A DNA stretch of 25,000 nucleotides, taken from the NCBI GenBank assembly GCA_905221605.1, contig CAJNDS010000135.1, positions 60,001-85,000 of the forward strand. The letters are read 5' to 3'. Source of the stretch: Symbiodinium natans (lineage: Eukaryota; Sar; Dinophyceae; Suessiales; Symbiodiniaceae). The number at the start of each line of letters is the position of its first letter. Position 1 is the first letter of the stretch. Under the pieces are notes generated by a model that saw only the letters and a program-made list of their open reading frames with translations, searched no databases and was not told the origin of the DNA. Positions 20,501 to 21,774 of the stretch are shown here, one piece after another. Made by a program: the position numbers and the translations under genes.

Positions 20501-21654
20501 GGCTTAGGGCCTAAGATGTTTTTTGGGGGGCTTCAGGGTTGAGGGTTTAGGGTTTAAGAAGTTTTCGGCGATTTAGGGGTGGATGTTTAGGTGCCCCCGG
20601 CAACTCGAGTCGAGGCTGTCCGCGCTCAACTTGCAGGGTTTAGGGTTTAGGGTTTAGGGTTTAGGGTCCAACGCCCTAAATCCTAAACCTAAACCCTAAA
20701 CCCTAAATCTGAACCCTAAATCCCAGTCCCTACATCCCCTGGCCCCTCGCCAAACACCAGACCTTTGTCATAGTTGGGTACCATTGTACATTTTCGAGGG
20801 TACTTAAACCCAATAAGGAATATAGGAAAAAACCCAATAAGGAATATAGGAATATAGATTTTTTATCTAAACCCTAAACCCTAAACCCTAAACCCTACAC
20901 CCTAACCATGATTTAGAGACCCTAAGCCCTAAACCCTTGTGTTCCATCGATCCTCAGGTCAGATCACTTCCCGCTGCCCTGGGGACCACCACCGACGGTG
21001 CTCAAGGAAAGCCAACATGAATTTACTGTTTGCTGAAGAACCCTCCAAAAAACAACAGAGAAGAATCTCTATATTGCCCATTTTACGAAGGATTTTACCT
21101 AAACCCTAAACCCTAAACCCTAAGCCCTAAGCCCTAAGCCCTAAGCCCTAAGCCCTAAGCCCTAAGCCCTAAGCCCTAAGCCCTAAGCCCTAAGCCCTAA
21201 GCCCTAAGCCCAACAGCCAAGCCCTACACTCCAAGCCCCCTTTGCCCCGCGCCCCTACATGCCTAGGGGCTTGCTGGCTTCGCATGTATCGGCTTCGTTT
21301 CGCGCTGAAACTCCGAAAAAGTTTCGAGCTCTCGGCCGGAAACCCTAAACCCTAAACCCCTAAACCTTAAAGCCCTAAACCCTAATCCGCCTATATGAAG
21401 TTTTCGGCTTCCCACGCTGGGTCTTGAGGGCTTAGTTGTCATGAATCGGCTTAGGGCTCATCGGGTGCCTTAAAGATCTGATGCGCCCTAAACGGGTTTA
21501 GGCTCTAGGGTTTAGGGTTTAGGGTTTGGAGTTTAGGGTTTAGGGTTTAGGGATTAGGGTACCCTGAACCCAATAGACCCGAAGAGCCTGAACTGAGTGC
21601 CAGGACATGCCTTTCAGCTCCAGCAATAGCCCGGCCTCCGGTTCCTGGCGGCAG
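338..21654 (+). CDS. Predicted multi-exon gene for a long coiled-coil protein (partial, ends uncertain)
   Basis: Seen: about 25 short GC-rich islands, all open on the plus strand, each translating to Glu/Gln/Ala/Arg/Leu-rich helical sequence with heptad-like spacing (for example LRVTQQQLETRLATLQ, IAELQAELLSTLQQ, VQRLRDELATMQ). Most begin right after AG with a G and end at AG before GC, GT or GA, usually in phase 0, so they can be joined in one frame. Known: frequent GC and GA donors and a G after the acceptor are typical of dinoflagellate introns. Inferred: one gene encoding a long structural or scaffold coiled-coil protein of the golgin, myosin-tail or centrosomal type. No catalytic domain was seen, so the function is unknown. 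No convincing start codon or final stop was found, and the gene may extend beyond either end. It could also be two genes, or a decayed copy. Confidence applies to the overall model, not to each border. Confidence 0.5.
409..565 (+). repeat. TTTAGGG array between two copies of a short repeat
   Basis: A pure TTTAGGG array (433-517) lies between two copies of an AGTAGGCCCTTATTCCCTTT motif (413-432 and 526-547). A third copy is at 11688-11712. The array may have arisen inside a duplicated element. Confidence 0.85.
566..957. repeat. TA/CA microsatellite and CT-rich tract
   Basis: A CATA/TA/CA microsatellite (725-771) is followed by a CT-rich tract (826-955) made of CTCTTT, CTCTATCT and CTCC variants. 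The open frames called across this region come from the repeat. The tract ends at the acceptor of the exon at 958. Confidence 0.85.
958..1002 (+). CDS. Candidate coiled-coil exon preceded by a very long pyrimidine tract
   Basis: Begins in phase 0 after TATCCAG with GAG GAG CTC CTG and reads EELLQSTLHATEGKE. The end is uncertain: GAG before GAC would be a GA donor at 1002, and the frame stays open to about 1012, where a GT precedes a poly-T run. The CT-rich tract at 826-955 forms a natural polypyrimidine tract for this acceptor. Confidence 0.45.
1290..1316 (+). CDS. Possible short exon
   Basis: After GACGAG the frame reads VAKKLRRGS and can end before GTCC. The wider open frame runs from about 1246 to 1343 and includes QAKESSDEVAKKLRRGSV, which has coiled-coil-like composition. 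The borders are guesses, and 1320-1520 shows no other clear coding signal. Confidence 0.25.
1573..1757. repeat. GA and GGGAGA low-complexity tract
   Basis: About 185 bases of purine repeat: GA dinucleotides, then GGGAGA hexamers, then GA again. Both strands give long Arg/Glu or Ser/Leu/Pro open frames, which are artefacts. Apart from this tract and a few single telomere-like units, 1320-1965 shows nothing recognisable. Confidence 0.95.
1966..2198. mobile_element. Family A inverted-repeat element with TTTAGGG core
   Basis: The ends are imperfect inverted repeats. The left arm contains CAGTCCTTAATGGGGATTAT and the right arm contains ATAATCCCTATGAAAGACTG and GAGCATCCCAAG. About 16 TTTAGGG units (2036-2149) fill the centre. 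The same arms recur at 11202, 13003, 21775 and 24557, so this is a dispersed MITE-like element. No transposase. Confidence 0.7.
2245..2292 (+). repeat. Short TTTAGGG array
   Basis: Degenerate G-rich units followed by a pure stretch. It directly precedes the candidate exon at 2310. Confidence 0.85.
2310..2383 (+). CDS. Candidate coiled-coil exon
   Basis: The frame reads PLNKLRQHTEKDIKEAG and ends AAG before GCCTAA, a GC-type donor in phase 0. The acceptor would be one of the TAG|G sites in the telomere-like array just upstream. A second open frame (ALEQAAAAHREGH) begins at the same AG|G, so the frame is not certain. Unlike most exons here, this one has the G-rich repeat before it and the C-rich repeat after it. 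Confidence 0.42.
2395..2615 (-). repeat. Degenerate CCCTAAA region
   Basis: Mixed CCCTAAA, CCCTCAA and CCCGAAA units over 220 bases, ending just before the exon at 2625. Confidence 0.9.
2625..2684 (+). CDS. Coiled-coil exon, 20 codons, AG|G to AG|GC
   Basis: One of the clearest exons. It starts in phase 0 after ACCTCAG with GAG GTG GCA and ends TTG CAG before GCACGG, giving exactly 20 codons that include LRVTQQQLETRLATLQ. Leu and Ala fall at heptad-like spacing. The open frame continues about 30 bases past the GC donor, so a later end is possible. The upstream flank is a 220-base C-rich telomere-like region and the downstream flank a G-rich array. Confidence 0.6.
2716..3170. repeat. Inverted telomere-like arrays filling one intron
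   Basis: TTTAGGG units at 2716-2776, a spacer, then CCCTAAA units at 2930-2998 and 3100-3170. The two sets are inverted relative to each other and lie between the exons at 2625 and 3189. Confidence 0.85.
3189..3251 (+). CDS. Coiled-coil exon, 21 codons
   Basis: In phase 0 after GGCAAG it reads GTAGALEVQLSAEERRRNAAEE. An alternative AG|G acceptor at 3209/3210 keeps the same frame. The best end is GAG before GAGCGC (GA donor). The open frame continues through RTHWIL to a TAG at 3273. C-rich arrays lie upstream and a long G-rich array downstream. Confidence 0.55.
3290..3420 (+). repeat. TTTAGGG / TTTAGGGG array
   Basis: Contains a run of 8-base TTTAGGGG units (about 3333-3376) flanked by 7-base units. 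Confidence 0.9.
3426..3562. mobile_element. Family B inverted-repeat element with telomere-like insert
   Basis: Starts GATAGCCCAGTGGTACCCTT and ends GGGGCTACCAGAG, with an internal GGCTCCCTTGTAAAG stretch, matching the element at 24099-24213. It has an extra TTTAGGG stretch (3509-3540) that the other copy lacks. Confidence 0.6.
3563..4090. repeat. Mostly unique intron with small CCCTAAA array and poly-C
   Basis: Holds the possible exon at 3732, a four-unit CCCTAAA array (3857-3885), a poly-G run (3957-3967) and a poly-C run (4060-4068). Nothing else recognised. Confidence 0.6.
3732..3759 (+). CDS. Possible short exon (EEPLRDPIT)
   Basis: Follows GTCTGCAG with GAG GAG CCG and can end before a GTGGGA donor, which would leave phase 1. 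Composition is only weakly coiled-coil-like. The frame stays open to about 3873, running into the next CCCTAAA array. Included because the acceptor fits the AG|G rule of the clear exons. Confidence 0.25.
4091..4153 (+). CDS. Coiled-coil exon, 21 codons, AG|G to AG|GC
   Basis: Begins after CTTGCCCCAG, a pyrimidine-rich acceptor preceded by a poly-C run, with GAG ACC CTC in phase 0. It reads ETLSSLQMQLAGATSLKQRL and ends CTG GAG before GCGCCG. The frame stays open well past this point into the next repeat, so a longer exon cannot be excluded. Leu, Met and Gln spacing fits a coiled coil. Confidence 0.58.
4240..4560. repeat. CCCTAAA array and two TA microsatellites
   Basis: CCCTAAA/CCCTGAA units at 4240-4312, then about 130 unique bases, then TA microsatellites at 4448-4473 and 4512-4533, the second running into CA repeats to 4548. 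Confidence 0.9.
4560..5215 (-). repeat. Long degenerate CCCTAAA-derived region
   Basis: About 650 bases of diverged units such as CCCTAAAT, CCCCTAAAT and CCCTCAGA, becoming pure CCCTAAA at the 3' end. The 5' part is most diverged, suggesting older sequence. The largest such block in the window. Confidence 0.9.
5232..5303 (+). CDS. Coiled-coil exon, 24 codons, AG|G to AG|GC
   Basis: After TTTCGGGAG it reads ASEACEAELSLEFAAALAD and on to GTG GAG, ending before GCCCCT. Phase is 0 at both ends. Very high GC, with C or G at most third positions, contrasts with the CCCTAAA-type repeats on both sides (4560-5215 and 5325-5440). Confidence 0.55.
5325..5440 (-). repeat. CCCTAAA array
   Basis: Near-pure array filling the short intron between the exons at 5232 and 5459. 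Confidence 0.9.
5459..5536 (+). CDS. Coiled-coil exon, 26 codons, AG|G to AG|GC
   Basis: Perhaps the best coiled-coil sequence in the window: EAQQSEIAELQAELLSTLQQ continuing to RRAAMQ, with a Leu/Ile/Ala heptad pattern. It starts in phase 0 after GGCGCCAG and ends ATG CAG before GCCAGG. The ending resembles those of the exons at 2625 (ATLQ) and 13110 (ATMQ). Confidence 0.62.
5565..5700 (+). repeat. TTTAGGG array with leading G run
   Basis: Begins with a run of seven G bases and degrades towards 5700. Confidence 0.9.
5807..5893. mobile_element. Family D inverted-repeat element
   Basis: Ends CATGGTTGGGTACC and TTATCCCAACCATG are inverted repeats. The interior has GGGTACTTAAACCCAATAAG. A second copy is at 20769-20910, with a telomere-like array inside. 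About 87 bases, no coding capacity: a MITE-like element. Confidence 0.65.
6050..6170 (-). repeat. CCCTAAA and CCCTAAAAA array
   Basis: Includes a run of 9-base CCCTAAAAA units (about 6100-6160), a homogenised length variant. Confidence 0.9.
6242..6280 (+). CDS. Coiled-coil exon, 13 codons, AG|G to AG|GC
   Basis: After GGCAACGAG it reads ASERAQAARIRQK in phase 0 and ends AAG before GCGCTG. An in-frame extension (ALCR) reaches the following G-rich array at 6291. The upstream intron ends in CCCTAAAAA-type repeats. Confidence 0.5.
6291..6356 (+). repeat. TTTAGGG / TTTGGGG mixed array
   Basis: Alternating TTTAGGG and TTTGGGG units. The bases 6357-6480 after it hold further degenerate GGGTTNTAG units. 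Confidence 0.9.
6558..6665 (+). repeat. G-homopolymer-rich tract
   Basis: About 100 bases of nearly pure G with scattered A, T and C. The Gly-rich (+) and Pro-rich (-) open frames across it are composition artefacts. 6666-6857 has only a few telomere-like units. Confidence 0.95.
6858..6884 (+). CDS. Short coiled-coil exon, 9 codons, GT donor
   Basis: After GTATGGAAG it reads EQVVAVEAQ and ends CAG before GTGCCG, phase 0 at both ends. It is very short, but both borders match the pattern of the longer exons. Confidence 0.42.
6936..6996 (+). repeat. 30-base tandem duplication
   Basis: TAAATGGTCAGTTCT occurs at 6936 and 6966, with related sequence after each (ATTACGGGTCCC and ATCACGGTCTC). Two copies only. 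Confidence 0.7.
7110..7612. repeat. Poly-C and mixed-orientation telomere-like arrays
   Basis: CCCTAAA units (7110-7145), a poly-C run (7147-7184), TTTAGGG-type units (7228-7335), then degenerate CCCTAAA/CCGTAAA units (7437-7612). Both orientations occur within one intron. Confidence 0.9.
7619..7681 (+). CDS. Candidate exon, end uncertain
   Basis: After ACCTGCAG it reads ALQLKAKSEPGASDAASAMS in phase 0. A GC donor after AAG (7633) would leave only five codons, so a later end is more likely, but no clear donor is seen before the G-rich array at about 7690. C-rich repeats flank it upstream and G-rich repeats downstream. Confidence 0.45.
7690..8340. repeat. Head-to-head G-rich then C-rich arrays in one intron
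   Basis: TTTAGGG with regular CTTAGGG variants (7690-7830), CCCTAAA-type units (7840-7920), unique sequence, then C-rich degenerate units (8100-8340). The two halves are inverted. Confidence 0.9.
8380..8429 (+). CDS. Candidate coiled-coil exon
   Basis: After GTGGTGAG it reads ALSASMASVLEEKLTS. It may end at GAG before GAGAAA (8412, phase 0, GA donor) or just before the GTTTAGGG repeat at 8430. In the second case the first telomere-like unit would itself supply the GT donor. C-rich arrays lie before it and G-rich arrays after it. Confidence 0.45.
8428..8850 (+). repeat. Long TTTAGGG-derived region
   Basis: Pure TTTAGGG at the 5' end, decaying over 400 bases into GGGTTAGAGGGTTATGGC-type units. 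A poly-C run follows at 8861-8875 and a poly-G run at 9004-9022. Confidence 0.9.
9023..9391. other. Intron sequence without recognised feature
   Basis: Mostly unique. An 85-codon minus-strand open frame (9055-9312) crosses it and begins and ends in telomere-like units, so I do not call it. A CCCTAAA array at 9340-9375 leads into the exon at 9392. Confidence 0.5.
9392..9451 (+). CDS. Basic helical exon, 20 codons, GT donor
   Basis: Starts after CTTCCCAAG and reads LLSEGERGTRARATRRMLK, ending CTC AAG before GTCTCG, exactly 20 codons. All three plus-strand frames are open here (another gives KESGALVREQHAG). This frame was chosen because it is phase 0 at both ends like the other exons. The frame call is therefore by consistency, not independent. 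Confidence 0.42.
9452..9734. other. Intron, mostly unique
   Basis: Nothing recognised except C-rich CCCTGAA/CCCTAAA units at 9670-9728 before the next exon. Confidence 0.6.
9735..9780 (+). CDS. Candidate coiled-coil exon
   Basis: After CCGTTAAG it reads AELFLEMRTLHASAQ, followed by a GC donor after CAAG that leaves phase 1. The frame meets a TGA at about 9795. Composition is convincing, but the 3' border does not follow the phase-0 rule, so the end may be wrong. Confidence 0.42.
9895..10517. repeat. Poly-G run, CCCTAAA array and unique sequence
   Basis: Poly-G at 9899-9930, a six-unit CCCTAAA array at 10125-10173, then AT-richer unique sequence to 10450. No coding signal recognised in the unique part. 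Confidence 0.8.
10518..10553 (+). CDS. Coiled-coil exon, 12 codons, AG|GC donor
   Basis: Reads LQGLETGKLSFK and ends AAG before GCTTCC in phase 0. The acceptor is AG at 10517. A second AG|G at 10513/10514 would add one codon (E) but shift the phase. The same frame stays open into a proline-rich stretch (SPQPSTPSRPAPNPP) that probably reflects C-rich intron sequence. Confidence 0.45.
10821..10865 (+). CDS. Coiled-coil exon, 15 codons, AG|G to AG|GC
   Basis: After GTTGTCAAG it reads ALVEHSDSEQHEWQK and ends AAG before GCACCC, phase 0 at both ends. High GC against moderate-GC surroundings. Both borders match the AG|G and AG|GC consensus of neighbouring exons. Confidence 0.55.
10866..11201. other. 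Intron with one CCCTAAA array
   Basis: Unique sequence except a CCCTAAA array at 11058-11110. The minus-strand open frame at 10785-10994 overlaps the exon at 10821 and is taken as its shadow. Confidence 0.6.
11202..11345. mobile_element. Family A inverted-repeat element with CCCTAAA insert
   Basis: Left end TTGGGATGTTCCCCCTTTTT, right end ATAAGGGGGAACATCCCAAG, an inverted pair. Inner arms CAGTGCTTAATAGGGATTAT and the related ATAAGCCCTATTGATGACTG match the other copies. About six CCCTAAA units (11224-11264) sit just inside the left end. Confidence 0.75.
11425..11523 (+). repeat. TCTCCG and CT microsatellite
   Basis: Seven or so TCTCCG hexamers followed by a long CT run, then two CCCTAAA-type units and the acceptor at 11579. 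The Ser/Leu/Arg open frames are artefacts. Confidence 0.95.
11580..11624 (+). CDS. Coiled-coil exon, 15 codons, AG|G to AG|GC
   Basis: Follows a strong acceptor (CGCCCTTGCTCAG) and reads ECAAMKQQLAIFRSE, ending GAG before GCTCAT, phase 0 at both ends. A CT/TCTCCG-rich tract (11425-11523) and a short CCCTAAA array lie upstream. The frame remains open past the donor to TAG at about 11678. Confidence 0.58.
11668..11729. mobile_element. Family E short repeat with inverted ends
   Basis: GAGAGGAACCTACAC on the left pairs imperfectly with GTTTAGGTTCTCA on the right. The interior AGTAGGCCCTTATTCCCTTT matches 413-432 and 526-547. 11730-11960 holds nothing recognised. Confidence 0.5.
11999..12059 (+). 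CDS. Exon ending in phase 1 with a GTAGGG donor
   Basis: After AGGCGCAG it reads DSAKAAASEKECKGPKFDLE plus one base, ending GAAG before GTAGGG. A second AG|G six bases upstream keeps the same frame. The next exon (12140) needs exactly two leading bases, which its AG|GC start supplies. Confidence 0.55.
12140..12182 (+). CDS. Coiled-coil exon linking phase 1 to phase 2
   Basis: After GTTTATGAG two bases complete the codon left by the previous exon, then SEMLLHQLEELTL and two bases (CA) before a GTGGGG donor. Clear Leu-rich heptads. It lies between G-rich telomere-like stretches (about 12060-12100 and 12205-12350), with only about 80 bases of intron before it. Confidence 0.52.
12205..12495. repeat. 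G-rich then C-rich arrays in one intron
   Basis: TTTAGGG/TTTGGGG/TTTCGGG units (12205-12350), a 70-base spacer, then CCCTAAA-type units (12420-12495): an inverted pair between the exons at 12140 and 12520. Confidence 0.9.
12520..12553 (+). CDS. Short exon completing a split Gln codon
   Basis: The acceptor TTCTTTGGCCAG is pyrimidine-rich. One leading G would join the CA left at 12182 to give Gln, then SISAPRAEAPE, ending GAG before GCCGAC in phase 0. The phase match with the two preceding exons is the main support, as the peptide is only weakly helical. Confidence 0.45.
12598..13002. repeat. TTTAGGG/TTTGGGG array then unique sequence
   Basis: Array at 12598-12665. The rest (12670-13000) is unique. 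The plus-strand open frame at 12621-12875 starts in the array and is not supported. Confidence 0.8.
13003..13067. mobile_element. Family A element, short copy
   Basis: Inverted arms CTTATAGTCCTTAAGCGGGA and GGACAGTTAGTATAAGGGGG with a very short centre and no telomere-like array. The outer left end is missing or diverged. Confidence 0.6.
13110..13145 (+). CDS. Coiled-coil exon, 12 codons, AG|G to AG|GC
   Basis: After CCGGGGGAG it reads VQRLRDELATMQ and ends CAG before GCCGGG, phase 0 at both ends. The upstream open frame (VVEIPGE) could extend it. The downstream flank is a degenerate TTTGAGGG array (13165-13210). Confidence 0.58.
13165..13833. repeat. Telomere-like arrays in both orientations and unique sequence
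   Basis: TTTGAGGG-type units (13165-13210), degenerate G-rich units (to 13310), CCCTAAA (13345-13388), a pure TTTAGGG array (13493-13570), then unique DNA and the 48-base tandem block. Confidence 0.9.
13679..13822 (+). repeat. Three 48-base tandem units
   Basis: Units start at 13679, 13727 and 13775 with CCTCTACTACTATTGGGTCA, exact spacing 48, and a few substitutions per copy. The period is a multiple of three, but the units are AT-richer than the exons and no coding role is visible. Confidence 0.9.
13834..13881 (+). CDS. Possible exon
   Basis: After CCTCCCAG it reads GVWEPAATWTALFQRC and can end before GTGTCA, 16 codons in phase 0. A second frame (SGSQQLLGRPC) is also open. It follows directly after the three 48-bp tandem units. 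Not obviously coiled coil. Confidence 0.28.
13937..14222. repeat. Partial family B arm and CCCTAAA arrays
   Basis: GCAGTGGTACCCTTTTTCCC resembles the left arm of family B, then CCCTAAA arrays at 13977-14073 and 14193-14222. Confidence 0.7.
14223..14458. other. Unique intron sequence
   Basis: No coding or repeat signal recognised. Confidence 0.5.
14459..14541. mobile_element. Family C inverted-repeat element
   Basis: Left TTTGCTAAAGAACAC and right GGGGTTCTTAAGCAA are imperfect inverted repeats. The interior (ATTCCCTAGATTAACC, AAGGAATTTTATTTTTC) matches the copy at 23527-23618. Confidence 0.65.
14596..14822. repeat. CCCTAAA then TTTAGGGG arrays flanking a micro-exon
   Basis: C-rich units at 14596-14668 and G-rich units, with 8-base TTTAGGGG variants, at 14755-14822, with the candidate exon at 14712 between them. 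Confidence 0.9.
14712..14732 (+). CDS. Candidate micro-exon, 7 codons
   Basis: After TGATGGCAG it reads VRQLQSE and ends GAG before GCACCT, phase 0. The upstream frame is closed by TGA, so if real it is a 21-nt micro-exon, or it extends downstream through APFVF to the G-rich array at 14755. Confidence 0.38.
14923..14957. repeat. TA microsatellite
   Basis: About 35 bases of TA repeat with one interruption. Confidence 0.95.
15237..15263 (+). CDS. Candidate short exon, 9 codons
   Basis: After GTAGCGCAG it reads EELNWGHAE and ends GAG before GCGGGG, phase 0 at both ends. It lies within a longer ATG-started open frame (15012-15272) that includes GVEGLEALADGVGVAQ, so a larger exon here is also possible. 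Confidence 0.38.
15264..15844. repeat. Intron with CCCTAAA (15487-15537) and TTTAGGG (15599-15634) arrays
   Basis: The arrays are in opposite orientation to the usual G-then-C order. After them an ATG-started frame (15642-15842) contains a Lys/Pro-rich stretch (PPKHNSKRAKKEPAKSK). It is not called because it has no neighbours or borders that support it. Confidence 0.7.
15845..16400 (+). repeat. Four imperfect tandem units of about 130-160 bases
   Basis: Anchor TCTCATTGTT recurs at 15925, 16088, 16217 and 16349 (spacings 163, 129, 132). A second anchor, AGCCAAATCAGCGTTTGCGT or a one-base variant, recurs at 16041, 16170 and 16302. Units diverge by roughly 10-20 percent by eye, and the first is the most different. 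Open frames across it follow the repeat. Confidence 0.9.
16409..16663 (+). CDS. GC-rich Gln/Pro-rich open region, frame uncertain
   Basis: About 250 bases of GC-rich sequence in which all three plus-strand frames are largely open. The frame ending at 16663 contains AEALQASLQGLLQGPP and then a Gln/Pro-rich tail. The DNA is a degenerate short repeat built from CAGG-type units, so open frames could come from composition alone. Several AG|GC and AG|GT borders are present, but none could be chosen with confidence. Confidence 0.3.
   Translation: MKPSARTFSVAGVPVTLVRPQGLSGTFQGSCKFPAEALQASLQGLLQGPPRQLPSQGSQGPPQLPPKTQAPSLAATSQGPLQQR
16733..16792 (+). CDS. Candidate exon, 20 codons
   Basis: After GCAGATCAG it reads VCRSAAMVSLALDAPAYPQK and ends AAG before GAGGGG (GA donor), phase 0 at both ends. 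A 12-base direct repeat of CTGCAGATCAG type spans the acceptor, so a shifted acceptor is possible. Confidence 0.4.
16811..17018. repeat. G-rich then C-rich arrays in one intron
   Basis: Short TTTAGGG stretch (16811-16830), unique DNA including a direct repeat (16873-16920) shared with 23626-23673, then CCCTAAA-type units (16920-17018). Confidence 0.85.
17042..17119 (+). CDS. Coiled-coil exon, 26 codons, donor inside GTTTAGGG
   Basis: After TTGCGGAAG it reads AACVKHELQDVRGATRALE then TTSAAVQ, ending CAG directly before GTTTAGGG. The GT donor is therefore the first base pair of the telomere-like array that fills the intron start. Phase 0 at both ends. A C-rich array (16920-17018) lies just upstream. 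Confidence 0.6.
17120..17385. repeat. TTTAGGG then CCCTAAA arrays in one intron
   Basis: TTTAGGG/TTCAGGG units from 17120 to 17240, an 85-base spacer, then CCCTAAA (17327-17383). The G-rich array begins at the donor base. Confidence 0.92.
17397..17424 (+). CDS. Possible short exon
   Basis: After CTGGCTGAG it reads ASFLGVHQG and can end GGGAG before GCCAAG, leaving phase 1. It sits immediately after a CCCTAAA array (17327-17383). Weak composition, so low confidence. Confidence 0.28.
17425..17860. repeat. Intron ending in a long CCCTAAA array
   Basis: C-rich degenerate units, unique sequence, and a near-pure CCCTAAA array at 17735-17851. Around 17870-17950 there is a GC-rich island (AAFELKLGPLGLKASGR) that could be an exon, but no borders could be fixed. 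Confidence 0.85.
17987..18062 (+). repeat. Pure TTTAGGG array
   Basis: About ten perfect units. Unique sequence follows to 18370 with nothing recognised. Confidence 0.95.
18421..18466 (+). CDS. Possible exon
   Basis: After a pyrimidine-rich stretch and CTCGGAAGAG it reads AHPTRPAGVPAETAR and can end before GTTTTG (phase 1). A GC donor after ACCAG is an alternative. Not clearly coiled coil. Confidence 0.3.
18575..18960. repeat. Short arrays in alternating orientation
   Basis: TTTAGGG (18575-18615), a GC-rich island around 18640-18700 (ETTAIEKHPRRMLW, possible exon, borders unclear), CCCTAAA (about 18738-18768), TTTAGGG (18775-18815) and CCCTAAA (18935-18958). Confidence 0.8.
19012..19041 (+). 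CDS. Short coiled-coil exon with a strong acceptor
   Basis: The acceptor region GTCTTCTCCCGCCCTCCCTAG is a long pyrimidine tract. The exon reads SQAQSLEEQL in phase 0. A GC at CTA|GCCGCC could be the donor, and TAA follows at 19048. It lies between C-rich arrays. Confidence 0.42.
19048..19175 (-). repeat. CCCTAAA / CCCTGAA array
   Basis: Near-pure array in the short intron between candidate exons at 19012 and 19190. Confidence 0.92.
19190..19226 (+). CDS. Possible exon, frame uncertain
   Basis: After GTGGCTGCAG the frame reads DEATCSRPPLQK. A shifted frame after GATGAG reads DLQQATSAK, which looks more helical. A GTAGGC donor follows the A run. The two readings cannot be separated by eye. 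Confidence 0.3.
19227..19507. repeat. Intron with poly-G run
   Basis: Degenerate C-rich units, then a poly-G run (19385-19401) that passes straight into TTTAGGG units (to about 19424). Confidence 0.85.
19508..19551 (+). CDS. Candidate exon with GTAAAT donor
   Basis: After a pyrimidine-rich stretch ending CTTGGCTTCTGCAG it reads LQRASRRWIAATGV plus two bases before GTAAATTCC. An overlapping ATG-started frame from 19450 (MDEACGAQLIDLLVPLA) also ends at this donor, so the island may be a longer exon in another frame. The donor is one of the best canonical GT sites in the window. Confidence 0.42.
19552..19892. other. AT-rich intron and CGT microsatellite
   Basis: 19620-19710 is the most AT-rich unique stretch of the region. 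A CGT trinucleotide run lies at about 19860-19879. Otherwise nothing recognised. Confidence 0.6.
19893..19939 (+). CDS. Candidate exon, frame uncertain
   Basis: After GGCGTGCAG it reads ALLHPARRPSAAAIA and ends AG before GCCCTG with two bases over. A CGT microsatellite (about 19860-19879) lies just upstream. The other frames are also open, so only the borders follow the local rule. Confidence 0.32.
20154..20186 (+). CDS. Candidate exon, 11 codons, AG|G to AG|GC
   Basis: After CTGCATCTTGCAG it reads VESPHSAWRSQ and ends CAG before GCGGCT, phase 0 at both ends. The same frame is open upstream from 20111 (PEERLPAHEDNCILQ), so a single longer exon is an alternative. Confidence 0.45.
20187..20610. 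repeat. CCCTAAA array, poly-G run and degenerate G-rich units
   Basis: CCCTAAA at 20256-20292, poly-G at 20312-20329, unique DNA, then degenerate TTTAGGG units at about 20440-20560. Confidence 0.85.
20611..20637 (+). CDS. Short coiled-coil-like exon next to GTTTAGGG
   Basis: Two acceptors four bases apart give SRLSALNLQ or AVRAQLA, and both look helical. The exon runs directly into the TTTAGGG array at 20638, so the donor GT again comes from the telomere-like repeat, as at 17119. Upstream in the second frame is ATRVE. Confidence 0.4.
20638..20768. repeat. TTTAGGG then CCCTAAA arrays
   Basis: G-rich units 20638-20668 and C-rich units about 20675-20725, separated by a few bases: an almost perfect hairpin. 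Confidence 0.9.
20769..20910. mobile_element. Family D inverted-repeat element with CCCTAAA insert
   Basis: Left CATAGTTGGGTACC matches the left end of the copy at 5807, and the right end CCTAACCATG matches its right end. A 24-base tandem duplication (20807-20850) and a CCCTAAA array (20868-20905) lie inside and explain the greater length. Confidence 0.65.
20958..20997 (+). CDS. Possible exon
   Basis: After GATCCTCAG it reads VRSLPAALGTTTD plus one base before GTGCTC. Another frame (SDHFPLPWGPPPTVLK) ends in phase 0 at AAG before GAAAGC. GC-rich island between repeats. Frame not resolved. Confidence 0.3.
21098..21212 (-). repeat. Homogenised CCCTAAG variant array
   Basis: Three CCCTAAA units change to about thirteen successive CCCTAAG units, a run of one point variant. 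This implies local tandem expansion. Confidence 0.95.
21213..21603. repeat. Intron with CCCTAAA (21340-21385) and TTTAGGG (21505-21555) arrays
   Basis: Mostly unique GC-moderate sequence between the arrays. No exon recognised. Confidence 0.7.
21604..21654 (+). CDS. Candidate exon, 17 codons, AG|G to AG|GC
   Basis: After GTGCCAG it reads DMPFSSSNSPASGSWRQ and ends CAG before GCGATG, phase 0 at both ends. Ser-rich rather than coiled coil. A second pyrimidine-rich acceptor (CCTTTCAG) lies inside and would shift the frame. Confidence 0.4.
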
Positions 21655-21675
21655 GCGATGGCTTTCGGGAATGGG

Positions 21676-21774
21676 GTGTAGGGTTTAGGGTTTAGGGTTT
21701 AGGGTTTAGGGTTTAGGGTTTAGGGTTTAGGGTTTAGGGTTTAGGGTTTAGGGTTTAGGGTTTAGGGTGTAGGG
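21676..21774 (+). repeat. Pure TTTAGGG array
   Basis: About thirteen perfect units ending where the family A element at 21775 begins. Confidence 0.95.
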
